Shown: one piece after another, positions 1 to 12,120 of the stretch
How positions within the stretch are numbered: position 1 is the stretch's first letter
Layout of the letters: every line of letters begins with the position of its first letter
Origin: Arion vulgaris
Taxonomy: Eukaryota; Mollusca; Gastropoda; Stylommatophora; Arionidae
DNA length: 64,000 nt
Direction: 5' to 3'
Assembly: GCA_020796225.1 (NCBI GenBank)
Contig: CM036756.1
Span: 65,645,152-65,709,151 of the forward strand
Translations under genes and position numbers: made by a program
Notes under the pieces: generated by a model
Told to the model about the DNA's origin: nothing
The model's database searches: none
The model's input: only the letters and a program-made list of their open reading frames with translations

Positions 1-479
1 GTCTGCGTAGGCAACTTATGTGAAAGTGGTTTAGTTTCCTTGTGTGTCCATAAAACGGGCAAGTTGTCAAACAATGAGGAGATCACAGTTGACTAGAACA
101 AATGGTCAGGGTAAACATAAGAAAACTGTTGAACTAAAATTTATTCAGAAGTTGTTAAACACACACGGAAGCAAAAGTTAAATAGTGACGTAAAAACAGA
201 TAAGAAAATAGAAGAAAAGCAATATAATTTAACTAAAGAGTAAATATCATATATAAAAGTTATGGGTAGCTGCACACACAAGATAACTGAAAGACTAGTT
301 GAATCACTTGTCTAAGCATATATACACGCCATCTAAAACTACTAATGCACTCAATCACTGACACACGTATTCAACTGTATCTATTCCTTATTATACAATA
401 TTAGAGAGGTAATGCATGTATCACCCTAGAATCTAAAATGATAAAAATAACAGAGAAGCTCACATATTTAAGTGGCAAT
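1..479. other. AT-rich sequence, nothing recognised
   Basis: No long open frame, tandem repeat or recognisable element was seen here. It ends where similarity to the LINE-B fragment begins. Confidence 0.4.
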
Positions 480-1020
480 TTTCATTCCACATGAAATGTT
501 TAAAATACATTATGATCCGAATTGACAAAGCAACATCAGCTTTTAAAAGTCTAAATAAAATATGAAACTGCAAGTTATATAGTATAAAACTAAATTACGA
601 ATTTTCAAATCAAATGTTGTATCAATCCTAACATATGCCAGCGAGAGTTGAAAATGATATAGAAGCAAGTTGAAAATAGATGTCCATAAAATGAACATAA
701 AATAGGACGAATTCAGGAGAAGTGATGAAATCAGAGAAATGTCTGGTCAACCACTAGTGACAACTATTATAAGAAAGAAAAGATGGAGTATGTTGGACAC
801 GCCTTGAACAGAAATGATCAAAGAATATCAAAGCAGGCATTGAAGTGGGAAGCAGAGGGTTCAAGAAAGAGAGGACGACCTAAGGAGATTCTGAAACGAA
901 CTTTACTGAGAGAGACTAGAAATATCGGTCTCAGTTCCATGGAGGAGACTGAGCTAGTTGTCCAGGATAGAGCGGTATGGAGAAATTTCAAGCCTTACGT
1001 AACGTATAACGGAAAGAGAG
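480..1020 (+). pseudogene. LINE-B fragment: C-terminal end of a non-LTR reverse transcriptase
   Basis: This is a decayed 3' end of a non-LTR retrotransposon polyprotein. The upstream part (about 505-545) reads RIDKATSAFKSLNKI before a stop, which resembles the region after the RT thumb. The downstream open frame from 783 carries the sequence landmarks YVGHALNRNDQRISKQAL, then KRGRPKEILKRTLLRE, then VQDRAVWRNF. The order W-x-GH-x-LRR, RGRP, QDR-x-W-RN is typical of RTE/BovB-like LINE C-termini found in many animals. Two further copies of the same family lie at 32.4-32.7 and 32.75-33.05 kb, and all three share the upstream words 'tgtctggtcaaccact'. The catalytic RT core is absent, so the copy is 5'-truncated and dead. 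No target duplication was found. The family assignment rests on remembered motif order, not on a search. Confidence 0.7.
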
Positions 1021-1079
1021 GAATTGTTATTGATATTATTCCTTATAAAGAATTACTGAATATTTTTTTAAAGACCAGG

Positions 1080-1640
1080 AAATTTCAAATCGACAAGTTA
1101 TTCAACAGCATGGTCATGTGTGGTTGAGACTGCCACCTTATCATTCACACTTAAACCCAATTAAACCTGTTTGGGCAAAAATTAATGGACAGGTAGCGAC
1201 TGAAAATAAAACTTTCAAACTATGCAATATGAAATAACTAAAGTATGCCACCTGTCGAAGATATACAGAGATTATTGGTGTAAATGTAAAGAGCATATCT
1301 TAAAGGAGGGAAAATGACTTGGGAAAAAGATGGACTGTCATTCGTGCAGCCGAGAATAATCAATATGTTAGACTCATCGGACTCAGATTAAGTGAGTAAA
1401 CGTCTTCTATATTTTATATAATAGCCGTTATGTGTCCCTAGATAATTTGAATTTCATTTACGCCTATGTCGAAATAAGTGAATTCCTTAATTTATGGTGA
1501 ATTCCTTAATTTATGGTGAATTCCTTAATTTATGGTGAATTACTTAATTTATGGTGAATTCCTTAATTTACGGGGAATTATTGTATTCCAGTACCAAATA
1601 ATTACTGCGTTAGAAACAATCAAAGGAATTAGCCGTTGCA
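1080..1640 (+). pseudogene. Fossil 3' end of a Sailor-like IS630/Tc1/mariner transposase
   Basis: From about 1113 one frame reads VWLRLPPYHSHLNPI then VWAKINGQVATENKTFKLC before a stop. This lines up with LRLPPYHAHLNPIELVWAKVKGQ in the element at 58.2-60.4 kb. After a frame change, DGLSFVQPRIINML and SSDSD end at a stop near 1390, matching DGLQFVQPVTIINLMESSDSG there. The position of the catalytic glutamate (NPIE) is changed to lysine (NPIK). Past the stop, the words 'caaaggaattagccg' near 1620 match 'caaaggaattcgccg' in the 3' untranslated part of the 60 kb copy, so the fossil probably runs to about 1640. It abuts the end of the LINE-B fragment. No terminal inverted repeat was recognised. 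Confidence 0.75.
1478..1574. repeat. Five-copy 19-bp minisatellite inside the fossil transposon
   Basis: The unit GTGAATTCCTTAATTTATG is repeated about five times with one or two changes in the last two copies. It lies in what corresponds to the 3' untranslated part of the Sailor-like element and has no counterpart in the better-preserved copy at 58-60 kb, so it arose after insertion. Confidence 0.9.
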
Positions 1641-2219
1641 AGAAAAGTACACTACCTGTAACATAGAGTTCTATCAAGTCTTGGAACATCAGAAATACAA
1701 GACTACATGTAATAAATCATGTTCATCAATGCAAGGAATGTGCAGATACTTGATACTTGAGCTCAATCTTTGAGCGACCTGTGTAGGATCCCAGTGTGCA
1801 GCTCAGAACGGACAATTAGCCAGTTAGAATAGTTAGTGTATATAATATTAAATAGTTGACAGTACTGTATAATCGTAGATGTACTCTCAAACAAAGTCAT
1901 GCAATAGTCTCAACATAATAATATACACTAATATTCAACAGCTATGTCCGTTCTTGAGCTCCACTGGAAGGGTCCTGAAGACCTTGAAAAGTACTATGAC
2001 AAACTGTTGTTTGCTTTTAGTTTGATATGGCCGTGTTAACAGCACAAAGTATTAAATTATTTTTCATTCTCCAGCTGTGAATGCGGGCGTAGTCATGGCA
2101 CTGAATATAGTACATCGGACTGATTTTTGCATAACGGTGTGCTTTCCTTATCACTAGTTTCCATCGTCATTCAGGTGAACCTTACTACGACTTTAGAGGT
2201 ACTTGTAATTTAAATCTCC
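1641..2219. other. Unassigned spacer
   Basis: No open frame, array or recognised element was seen. It ends in the left target duplication of the next LINE. Confidence 0.35.
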
Positions 2220-2230
2220 AAGTAAAGAAT

Positions 2231-2924
2231 GAAAATTAACACCTCCAAAACAGAAGTCATGACAATAAGTAGGTCAACACGTCAACTAAATATACACGTG
2301 AATAATGTAAAAATACAACAGACTCCAGAATTCAAATATCCCGGGAGTATATTCACAGCAGATGGAAAGATGGACAGAGAAATCGAGATTAGATACCGGA
2401 AGGCAAATGCAGTGACATACCAACTGTCACCATTATTAAAACATCCAAGCATTAACATGGCAGTCAAACGACAACTGATAAACTGCATATTTATTCCAAC
2501 TCTCTGCTATTAGCGCCAAACATGGCCCCTGACTAAGACACAAGAAAGAAAGATTACAACATGTGAAATGAGATGTCTACGAAAAGCTGTCAACATTACA
2601 AGGCGAGATAGAGTGAGAAACGAGAATATCAGAAGCATCGTTGATACTATACCATGCATACAGTACATCGAGAAGCAAAGAATCAAGTGGTTCGGCCATC
2701 TAATGAGAATGGAACCACATTTACTACCATCACGTGTCTATAATAATTGACACTCAGGGCGCAGAGCACGAGGCAGGCCAAGAACACGATGGATAGATAA
2801 CATCTCAGAGTCCCTGCGAAAGCATGGACTTACAATGTCAAGCGCACACGCCTGGCACAAGATAGAAACTAACTCTCCCCACACGCTTCACGGCAAATGT
2901 GGTTAAGATAGGATAAGATAAGAT
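2231..2924 (+). pseudogene. LINE-A insertion, 5'-truncated, with target duplication and (GATAA)n tail
   Basis: The insertion is bounded by an 11-bp direct repeat AAGTAAAGAAT at 2220-2230 and 2925-2935, and its 3' end is a GATAA-type tail (about 2905-2924). Coding remnants read KINTSKTEVMTISR, FKYPGSIFTADGKMDREIE, NAVTYQLSPLLKHPSIN and RQLINCIFIPTLCY, then a stop. They continue with CEMRCLRKAVNITRRDRVRN, YIEKQRIKWFGHLMRM and RRARGRPRTRWIDNISESL. This is the post-catalytic thumb/connection part of a LINE reverse transcriptase; the FADD box lies upstream and was lost by 5' truncation. Other LINE-A fragments are at 36.6, 37.5, 44.6, 47.2 and 61.1 kb. The target duplication and tail are seen directly; the family label is my grouping. 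Confidence 0.85.
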
Positions 2925-2935
2925 AAGTAAAGAAT

Positions 2936-4110
2936 CAAGATTTTATATAAACCAATCGCTTACCGTGTGCATACAGAGAATGTTTAGCCCAAACTGACCT
3001 CGAACCCTGAAATTTTCACGGTACATGATCACTAGCGCAGCGTGTGATCAACTTCATTATCGTCAACAGCAAACATTAACAATATTCTGTTACCACTTCT
3101 AAAATATCTCTCTACTGAACAAGTACATAATGTAAAAGATATCATTAAAAGCTTCCGTCTCATTCTTTATCTTTATTGATTTATTAATTTTTACAATTAC
3201 CTGTTTCTGCTTTGATCTCTCAGTTCACATAACCAAAATAGTTCTTGAAACACTTGCATCCAATTACAGAGACTTATAATACCCATACAATTATTATAAT
3301 CATTTTCTCCACTGTTTGTTTGCTTAACATCTACGTTTTCATCACAACGTAGTTTGGTGATCAATTATTAAAGGTAATAGTATCCGACTGAGGATAGTGT
3401 TGCATAGAGTTAATAGACCATGAAATTAAAACATACAGATCCAGAAGTTATAAATCCAGTAGCAATTGCATTTAATTGTTTCAAGTGTCCTAGAAAGCGC
3501 CTAGTCTAGTCATGACTCCATGCTGAGTAGCTAGTGGAAAATAGACTGGAATAAAATATGTATATATTAAAATAACCGTAATGAAATTGTATGTATGTCT
3601 GTTCCCATTGTTTCAAGATATCTGGACTCCAAGCTGAGTAGCGAGTGGAAAATAGACTAGAATACAATTTACGTATATGATGAATTGCATAAATGTAAAC
3701 GGTATATATGTAAATATATGTAAATATAAGACAATGAAAAAACAAATTATTAAGATATATTATTACATAATGATACACAAATTACTGTTATCCTATTTCC
3801 GAGTTGGTTGCTGCCATAATTCATACACTACTAACATTAAGCGAGTTATTTTGAGACCGCTTAACTTCGTAATAAACTATATCGGCCCAGCCATGGAGAA
3901 AAACCGGTATAGTTAATAGTATTTGTGTGGACTGGGTGTCAGCATGCTGTTTGTTCAACCGTTTGTATATTGGGTTTTGTTCTAGTAATTAAGTGAATGC
4001 CTGATGTGTATAAACAAAGAATTGACTATATTAAATATGATTGCTACAGCTGATCTTCATATAAAAAGAAATAAGACAAACATTACTGGTTTTTTTCACG
4101 AAAGGAAAAT
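2936..4110. other. Unassigned AT-rich spacer with a ~113-bp direct duplication
   Basis: Two related segments, around 3514-3553 and 3627-3666, share CTGAGTAGC, AGTGGAAAATAGACT and AATA, which indicates a diverged tandem duplication with a period of about 113 bp. Nothing else was recognised. Confidence 0.45.
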
Positions 4111-4123
4111 GAAATATATTTTT

Positions 4124-4375
4124 CTTTTTCTTCGAACGCTTCTTATCGGCCACTTGTTAACAACTCTTTGTGATTTGTATGTGATCTGAGCCCACGAGCG
4201 ATTGGGCATTGTGTCAGTTATGTGCCTACAAGTAGGCAAGCACATCCCATTTCTACGACGTTTTTATTTTCTAGGTAGCTTCACTAGGCTCCTACCTCAG
4301 TCGCCTCTTACGACATGCCTTATAGATCGCAGTGTTACTATTCTTTGCTTCCCTGTTGACTAGCAACATACGAGA
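4124..4375 (-). repeat. SINE-1a copy with 13-bp target duplication
   Basis: A 252-bp retroposon lies on the minus strand. Its 3' end (left, CTTTTTCTTCGAACG) is a GAA-rich tail on its own strand. Direct repeats GAAATATATTTTT flank it at 4111-4123 and 4376-4388. It contains the family signature, the palindrome GTCGTAAGAGGCGAC (on its own strand), and a CACAAAGAGTT-like block. The right target duplication is also the first stretch of the adjoining 27-bp satellite. Confidence 0.8.
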
Positions 4376-7300
4376 GAAATATATTTTTATATTGTTTACC
4401 AGGAAATATATTTTATATTGGTTACTAGGAAATATATTTTATATTGGTTACTAGGAAATATATTTTATATAGTGATTACTAGAAATATATTTTTATAGTG
4501 GTTACTAGGAAATATATTTTATATTGTTACTAGAAATATATTTTTATATTGGTTACTAGGAAATATATTTTTATATTGGTTACTAGGAAATATATTTTTA
4601 TATTGGTTACTAGAAATATATTTTTATAGTGTTACTAGGAAATATATTTTTATAGTGGTTACTAGGAAATATATTTTTATATTGTTACTAGAAATATATT
4701 TTTATATTGGTTACTAGAAATATATTTTATAGTGTTATAGAAATAGATTTTATATTGGTTACTATGAAATATATTTTTATATTGGTTACTAGGAAATATA
4801 TTTTTATATTGGTTACTAGGAAATATATTTTATATTGGTTACTAGGAAATATATTTTTATATTAGGTTACTAGAAATATATTTTTATAGTGGTTACTAGG
4901 AAATATATTTTTATATTAGTTACTAGAAATATATTTTTATATTGGTTACTAGGAAATATATTTTATATTGGTTACTAGGAAATATATTTTTATATTGTTA
5001 CTAGAAATATATTTTATATTGGTTACTAGAAATATATTTTATATTGGTTACTAGGAAATATATTTTTATATTGGTTACTAGGAAATATATTTTTATATTG
5101 GTTACTAGGAAATATATTTTTATATTGGTTACTAGAAATATATTTTTATATTTGATTACTAGAAATATATTTTTATAGTAGTTACTAGAAATATATTTTT
5201 ATAGTGGTTACTAGAAATATATTTTTATAGTGTTACTAGGAAATATATTTTTATAGTGGTTACTAGGAAATATATTTTTATATTGGTTACTAGGAAATAT
5301 ATTTTTATATTGGTTACTAGGAAATATATTTTTATAGTGGTTACTAGGAAATATATTTTTATAGTGTTACTAGGAAATATATTTTTATATTGGTTACTAG
5401 GAAATATATTTTTATAGTGGTTACTAGGAAATATATTTTTATATTGGTTACTAGGAAATATATTTTATATTGTTACTAGGAAATATATTTTTATATTGTT
5501 ACTAGAAATATATTTTTATATTGGTTACTAGGAAATATATTTTTATATTGGTTACTAGGAAATATATTTTTATATTGGTTACTAGGAAATATATTTTTAT
5601 ATTGGTTACTAGGAAATATATTTTTATATTGGTTACTAGGAAATATATTTTATATTGGTTACTAGAAATATATTTTTATATTGGTTACTAGAAATATATT
5701 TTTTTATTGGTTACTAGGAAATATATTTTATATTGTTACTAGGAAATATATTTTTATATTGGTTACTAGGAAATATATTTTTATATTTGTTACTAGGAAA
5801 TATATTTTTATAGTGGTTACTAGGAAATATATTTTTATATTGGTTACTAGGAAATATATTTTTATATTGGTTACTAGGAAATATATTTTTATATTGGTTA
5901 CTAGGAAATATATTTTTATATTGGTTACTAGGAAATATATTTTTATAGTGGTTACTAGGAAATATATTTTTATATTGGTTACTATGAAATATATTTTTAT
6001 ATTGGTTACTAGGAAATATATTTTTATATTGTTACTAGGAAATATATTTTTATATTGTTACTAGGAAATATATTTTATATTGGTTACTAGGAAATATATT
6101 TTTATATTATATAGAAATATATTTTATATTGGTTACTAGGAAATATATTTTTATATTTGTTACTAGGAAATATATTTTTATAGTGGTTACTAGAAATATA
6201 TTTTTATAGTGGTTACTAGAAATATATTTTATATTGGTTACTATGAAATATATTTTTATATTGTTACTAGAAATATATTTTATATTGGTTACTAGGAAAT
6301 ATATTTTTATAGTGGTTACTAGAAATATATTTTATATTAGTTACTAGAAATATATTTTATATTGTTACTAGAAATATATTTTTATATTGGTTACTAGGAA
6401 ATATATTTTTATATTAGTTACTAGAAATATATTTTATATTAGTTACTAGGAAATATATTTTTATATTGGTTACTAGAAATATATTTTTATATTGGTTACT
6501 AGAAATATATTTTTATATTGGTTACTAGAAATATATTTTATATTTGTTACTAGAAATATATTTTTATAGTGTTACTAGAAATATATTTTTATAGTGGTTA
6601 CTAGAAATATATTTTTATATTGAATTACTATGAAATATATTTTTATATTGGTTACTAGAAATATATTTTATATTGGTTACTAGGAAATATATTTTTATAG
6701 TGGTTACTAGAAATATATTTTATATTAAGTTACTAGAAATATATTTTTATATTGGTTACTAGGAAATATATTTTTATATTGTTACTAGAAATATATTTTT
6801 ATATTGGTTACTAGAAATATATTTTATATTGTTACTAGGAAATATATTTTTATATTGGTTACTAGGAAATATATTTTATATTGTTACTAGGAAATATATT
6901 TTATATTTGTTACTAGGAAATATATTTTTATAGTGTTACTAGAAATATATTTTTTTAGTAGTTACTAGGAAATATATTTTATATTAGTTACTATGAAATA
7001 TATTTTTATATTGGTTACTAGGAAATATATTTTTATATTGGTTACTAGGAAATATATTTTTATAGTGGTTACTAGAAATATATTTTTATATTAGTTACTA
7101 GAAATATATTTTTATAGTGGTTACTAGGAAATATATTTTTATATTGGTTACTATGAAATATATTTTTATATTGGTTACTAGGAAATATATTTTTATATTG
7201 GTTACTAGGAAATATATTTTTATATTAGTTACTAGGAAATATATTTTTATATTGTTACTGGAAATATATTTTTATATTTGTTCTAGAAATATATTTTATA

Positions 7301-9370
7301 TTGGTTACTAGGAAATATATTTTATATTGTTACTAGGAAATATATTTTTATAGTGGTTACTAGGAAATATATTTTATATTGGTTACTAGGAAATATATTT
7401 TTATATTGTTACTAGGAAATATATTTTTATAGTGTTACTAGGAAATATATTTTTATATTGTTACTAGAAATATATTTTATATTGGTTACTAGGAAATATA
7501 TTTTTATATTGAGTTACTAGAAATATATTTTATAGTGGTTACTAGGAAATATATTTTTATATTGGTTACTAGGAAATATATTTTTATAGTGGTTACTAGG
7601 AAATATATTTTTATAGTGGTTACTAGGAAATATATTTTTATATTGGTTACTAGGAAATATATTTTTATATTGGTTACTAGGAAATATATTTTTATATTGG
7701 TTACTAGGAAATATATTTTATATTGGTTACTAGGGAAAAATATTTTTATATTGGTTACTAGGAAATATATTTTTATATTTGTTACTAGGAAATATATTTT
7801 TATATTGGTTACTAGGAAATATATTTTTATATTGGTTACTAGAAATATATTTTTATATTGTTACTAGGAAATATATTTTTATATTGGTTACTAGAAATAT
7901 ATTTTATATTGGTTACTAGGGAAAAATATTTTTATATTGGTTACTAGGAAATATATTTTTTTAGTGATTACTAGGAAATATATTTTTATAGTGGTTACTA
8001 TGAAATATATTTTTATATTGGTTACTAGGAAATATATTTTTATATTGGTTACTAGGAAATATATTTTATATTAGTTACTAGGGAAAAATATTTTATATTG
8101 GTTACTAGGAAATATATTTTTATATTGGTTACTAGAAATATATTTTATATTGGTTACTAGGAAATATATTTTTATAGTGGTTACTAGGAAATATATTTTT
8201 ATAGTGGTTACTAGGAAATATATTTTTATATTGGTTACTAGGAAATATATTTTTATATTGGTTACTAGGAAATATATTTTTATAGTGTTACTAGGAAATA
8301 TATTTTTATAGTGGTTACTAGGAAATATATTTTTATAGTGGTTACTAGGAAATATATTTTTATAGTGGTTACTAGGAAATATATTTTTATATTGGTTACT
8401 AGGAAATATATTTTTATAGTGGTTACTAGGAAATATATTTTTATAGTGGTTACTAGGAAATATATTTTTATAGTGGTTACTAGGAAATATATTTTTATAG
8501 TATTACTAGGAAATATATTTTTATAGTGGTTACTAGGAAATATATTTTTATAGTGTTACTAGGAAATATATTTTATAGTGGTTACTATGAAATATATTTT
8601 ATATTATACTAGAAATATATTTTTATATTGGTTACTAGGAAATATATTTTTATATTGATTACTAGGGAAAAATATTTTTATATGGTTACTAGGAAATATA
8701 TTTTATATTGTTACTAGGAAATATATTTTTATAGTGGTTACTATGAAATATATTTTTATATTGGTTACTAGGAAATATATTTTTATAGTGTTACTAGAAA
8801 TATATTTTTATAGTGGTTACTAGAAATATATTTTATATTGGTTACTAGGAAATATATTTTTATATTGGTTACTAGGAAATATATTTTTATAGTGGTTACT
8901 AGGAAATATATTTTATAGTGGTTACTAGGAAATATATTTTTATATTGAGTTACTAGGAAATATATTTTTATATTGGTTATAGAAATATATTTTATATTGG
9001 TTACTAGAAATATATTTTATATTGGTTACTAGAAATATATTTTTATATTTGTTACTAGAAATATATTTTTATAGTGGTTACTAGAAATATATTTTTATAT
9101 TGGTTACTAGAAATATATTTTTATAGTGGTTACTAGAAATATATTTTATAGTGTTACTAGAAATATATTTTTATAGTGTTACTAGAAATATATTTTATAT
9201 TGGTTACTAGGAAATATATTTTTATATTGGTTACTAGGAAATATATTTTTATAGTGGTTACTAGGAAATATATTTTATAGTGGTTACTAGGAAATATATT
9301 TTATAGTAGTTACTAGAAATATATTTTATAGTGGTTACTAGGAAATATATTTTTATAGTGGTTACTAGGA
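4376..9370. repeat. 5 kb satellite array, 27-bp unit
   Basis: The consensus unit begins GGTTACTAGGAAATAT, continues with a T-rich run and ends TATATT or TATAGT; it is 27 bp long. About 185-190 copies occupy five kilobases with few interruptions. Because 27 is divisible by three, cleaner stretches (for example 5750-6040, 7540-7860, 8311-8520) stay open in one frame with the period VTRKYIFI plus one residue. These frames have no start context or unique sequence and are not genes. Copies vary mainly by loss of one base from GG, from the five-T run or from TTGG. The array ends abruptly at 'actaggaccgttgatgtg'. Confidence 0.98.
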
Positions 9371-9499
9371 CCGTTGATGTGAAAGGGCAGGTGTATGAAT
9401 TGAAAGATTCAACCCATTTCTCTCTTTTATGAAATATGATGTAAAATCATGTAAATAACTAGCTGTAATACACGGCTTCGAACGGTAAATGTCACACTG

Positions 9500-9790
9500 C
9501 CGTATATGTCAATGAAAAATTCTCTGCACTAATTCTTGAAAAATGCTTGCGAATAATTCGATAAAAATTATCTCTACTAATTCTTGAAAAATTATCATCA
9601 CTAATTCCTGAAAGATACACTCGACTAATTCAATAAAATTCTCCCTGACTAATTCGTGAAAAATTCTTGACTAGTTCTTGTAAATATTATCTCGAATAAT
9701 TCGTGAAAAATTCCCTCGACTAATTCGTTGAAAATTTACTCAAATAATTCGCGAACAACAATTCTTGACAATTCTCACATAATTTCGTTA
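9500..9790. repeat. Degenerate ~31-bp minisatellite
   Basis: About nine imperfect copies of a unit containing CGACTAATTCGTGAAAAATT. Divergence is much higher than in the neighbouring 27-bp array, so it is an older array. Confidence 0.8.
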
Positions 9791-9802
9791 TAATAGCAAT
9801 AG

Positions 9803-10052
9803 TCTTCTTCTTCTTTGTGTTTGTTCTTTACGACCAATTTTAATCACTCTTGTGATATGTTTGATCTTTGCCAAGAACGTTTATACGTTGCACATTGGTT
9901 TGGTAGGCCCTAAATGGATAGACTCTCATGTTTAGGACACGTGCATCCGATTTCAGACAAACCTCCTTAGTCGACTCTTACGACATGCGTGGCAGGTAAC
10001 AGTGGTTGTATTCTTTACACCCCTAATTTGAGTCCCAGTAACCACTCGGGCG
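9803..10052 (-). repeat. SINE-1b copy, 250 bp, with 8-bp target duplication
   Basis: Bounded by AGCAATAG at 9795-9802 and 10053-10060. The left end CTTCTTCTTCTTTG is the GAA-type tail; the right end is the 5' head, reading CGCCCGAGTGGTTACTGGG on the minus strand. The copies at 23.8 and 43.2 kb also measure 250 bp between their duplications. It contains the SINE-1 palindrome (cgactcttacgacatg on plus). Confidence 0.85.
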
Positions 10053-10060
10053 AGCAATAG

Positions 10061-10890
10061 AGTGAACTGGCTGATCTTTGGTCTGTAACACGCGTTGAGG
10101 ATTTTACAAATTTGGCACGCGTTGAAATTATTCAAAGTTGCACCTTTTTTTCTATTGCTTTTTTTGTATTGTATCTTCTTTCGCCTTACTCATCAAATTA
10201 CCTTAATGTTGTTTATGGTTTATTTAAATCAACACTGAGAAATGAAACAACGTAGAGAGCTCAAAACAGATTCACGGAACAAGCACTTCCTTCATGAAAA
10301 AGCCGTACAAATTTCACATCTGTACAAAATGTCCATGTTCACATCCATACGTTAGATGACCAGCTTGGAAAGAATAAACTATTCATCCTATGATCACTTC
10401 CAGATAGAAAGAGATCAAAAGGAAAAATTACAAAAACTGAGTACCTTCCACAAAGTAGAATTTAAAACTCTCTTGCCTCAATTAGTTGTAACAATGAATT
10501 TTCTTCAAAGTATTGAGCAACTTTTTCTCATTCGATTAACAGATTACAAATTCTTAATTAAGACATTCTTTATTAAACTGTATTTTTAATATTAAATATT
10601 TATTTTAGGGAAATTGAAAGTCTTCCACAAAAAGTGGAAAGATTACTTTTTTCTTTCAAGTTGCTGAAATGTATGAAGAAACTGATTCAGAAATTAGAAG
10701 AAACTATCAGGAATTTTGATTTAAGTAAAAACAAGAACAAGTATTTGTCCATAGACATATTTGGACTGAAATAAAAACTCTTCAAAGTAAAATCTCTTCA
10801 AAACTAATGTATAGAAGCCAGGTTTTCGTTGCCTGCAATAGAAATCTTAAGTTTTTATCTTCTTCTTTAGTTCAAGAATAACCAATATTT
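10061..10890. other. Unassigned spacer
   Basis: A 77-residue open frame at 10356-10589 shows no family motif and is followed by AT-rich sequence with stops. I see nothing that supports a gene. Confidence 0.35.
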
Positions 10891-10916
10891 GTGGTTTCGT
10901 GAGATGCATCATTTTG

Positions 10917-11068
10917 AGGGCTCTCTGGAGCGTAGAGTTTAGGTGTTCGTCTCTTGTACAAAAGTGGTTCGCTCCTCGTACAGCCATCTGAATATTTTTC
11001 CAGAGATTCCTGATCTCATTGTAGGTGAGATCGAGTTCCTAGTCCTATCGGAAACGGACGATAAAACT
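10917..11068 (+). repeat. SINE-3, 5' tRNA-like part, interrupted by a LINE
   Basis: The sequence TCTGGAGCGTAGAGTTTAGG followed by GTGGTTCGCTCCTCGTA gives a tRNA-like A box and B box. The following body (GAGATCGAGTTCCTAGTCCT, ACGGACGATAAAAC) matches the full-length SINE-3 copies at 19.8-20.3 and 57.0-57.4 kb in inverse orientation. The element resumes at about 12121, past the LINE-D insertion. Confidence 0.8.
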
Positions 11069-12120
11069 TAGGTTCTTTCTTTCTTTCTTTCTCGAATCCT
11101 GTATGCCTCACAGCGTCAGGTCAGGAAGAGATTTCTAAAACGGGCCCTAGTATGCGCTTCGTAGATAGTCTCTTTCGTCGCCTCTGTTATCTCTGAGGTC
11201 CATCTTTTGCGTGGCCGGCCTTTTGCTTTGTACCCATTGTATCGAAGCAGCATTGCTATTTGGGGTGCACTGTCTGATGGTAATCTGCTTACGTGACCGA
11301 ACCATTTAATTTGTTGTTTCTTGATGAAGTCTAGTACTGATGTTGTACCCACTTTTTCCTGATGTCTTCATTTCTCAACCGGTCTCTTCTTGTTACACCC
11401 AGCATTCTGCGTAGACACTTCATCTCTGTTGTGACTAGTTTTTTTCTATCGTTTGTTGTCAGCGTCCAGGTTTGGCACTGGTAACATAATGTGGGAGAAA
11501 GATTGTGTTGAACATTGCTCTTTTGTGTTCATGGTGACGTGTTTGCATCTTAAAATTGGCGCCATTTGCCCTATCATTTGGTTTGCTTTGTTGCATCTGT
11601 GTTGAATTTCATTAGTTATTCTTCCATTTGCTGAAAAATGCTCCCCAGGTATGTGAAATCTTTGCTTGATTTAGTAGATGATTATCGATGGAGATGTTGG
11701 TAGTGTTTTCCTCTCTGGCGAATGTCATTACTTCTGTTTTGTCGATGTTAATTCTCATGTTGTATTCGTTACATGCTAACTGGAGTCTGTTGATGTGTTG
11801 TTGTAGCTGTTCTTCTGTTGTTGATATGATTGCCTGATCGTCTGCAAAAGAAATTCATTTAAGAGTTCTCCGAGGTTGTTTCCTTCGCTGGTGTTAGCTA
11901 TTTTACAAATGTGGTCAATGTACGTGATGAATAGCAGGGGGATAGTACGCAGCCTTGTCTTACTCCTGACCCTACGTGAAACTTTTCTGATAATCCTGTA
12001 TTTGTTCTAATCGTACATTGGCTGTCAGTATAAATGTTCTTGCAAAGGTTGATTAGGTGTTCATTAACCCCATAGGTTGTTAGTATTTTCCACAACTTGT
12101 GCCTATCTACGCGGTCGAAC
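11069..12120 (-). pseudogene. LINE-D: reverse transcriptase fragment with FADD catalytic box, inserted in SINE-3
   Basis: This is the best-preserved reverse-transcriptase piece in the window, on the minus strand. From its truncated 5' end (12122) it reads FDRVDRHKLWKILTTYGVN and GLSEKFHVGSGVRQGCVLSP, the RT palm motifs before the catalytic box. After a frame change FADDQAIISTTEEQLQQHIN (complement of about 11790-11848) supplies the catalytic DD pair, followed by NMRINIDKTEVMTFA. Further on, TEMKCLRRMLGVTRRDRLRN, KKQQIKWFGHVSRL and KAKGRPRKRWTSEI give the usual C-terminal order. The 3' tail is (GAAA)n, seen as TTTCTTTCTTTC at 11075-11092. Several frameshifts make it inactive. It sits between the two halves of a SINE-3 copy and about 140-170 bp of that SINE is missing, so insertion came with a target deletion. 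No target duplication is visible. Confidence 0.85.

Noticed and set aside
5681..8526. Long open frames of 71-127 residues repeating VTRKYIFI
   Set aside because: They are the 27-bp satellite read in frame; a period divisible by three and no stop in the unit explains them.
10356..10589. 77-residue frame with a coiled-coil-like start
   Set aside because: No motif, AT-rich, and nothing coding-like up- or downstream.
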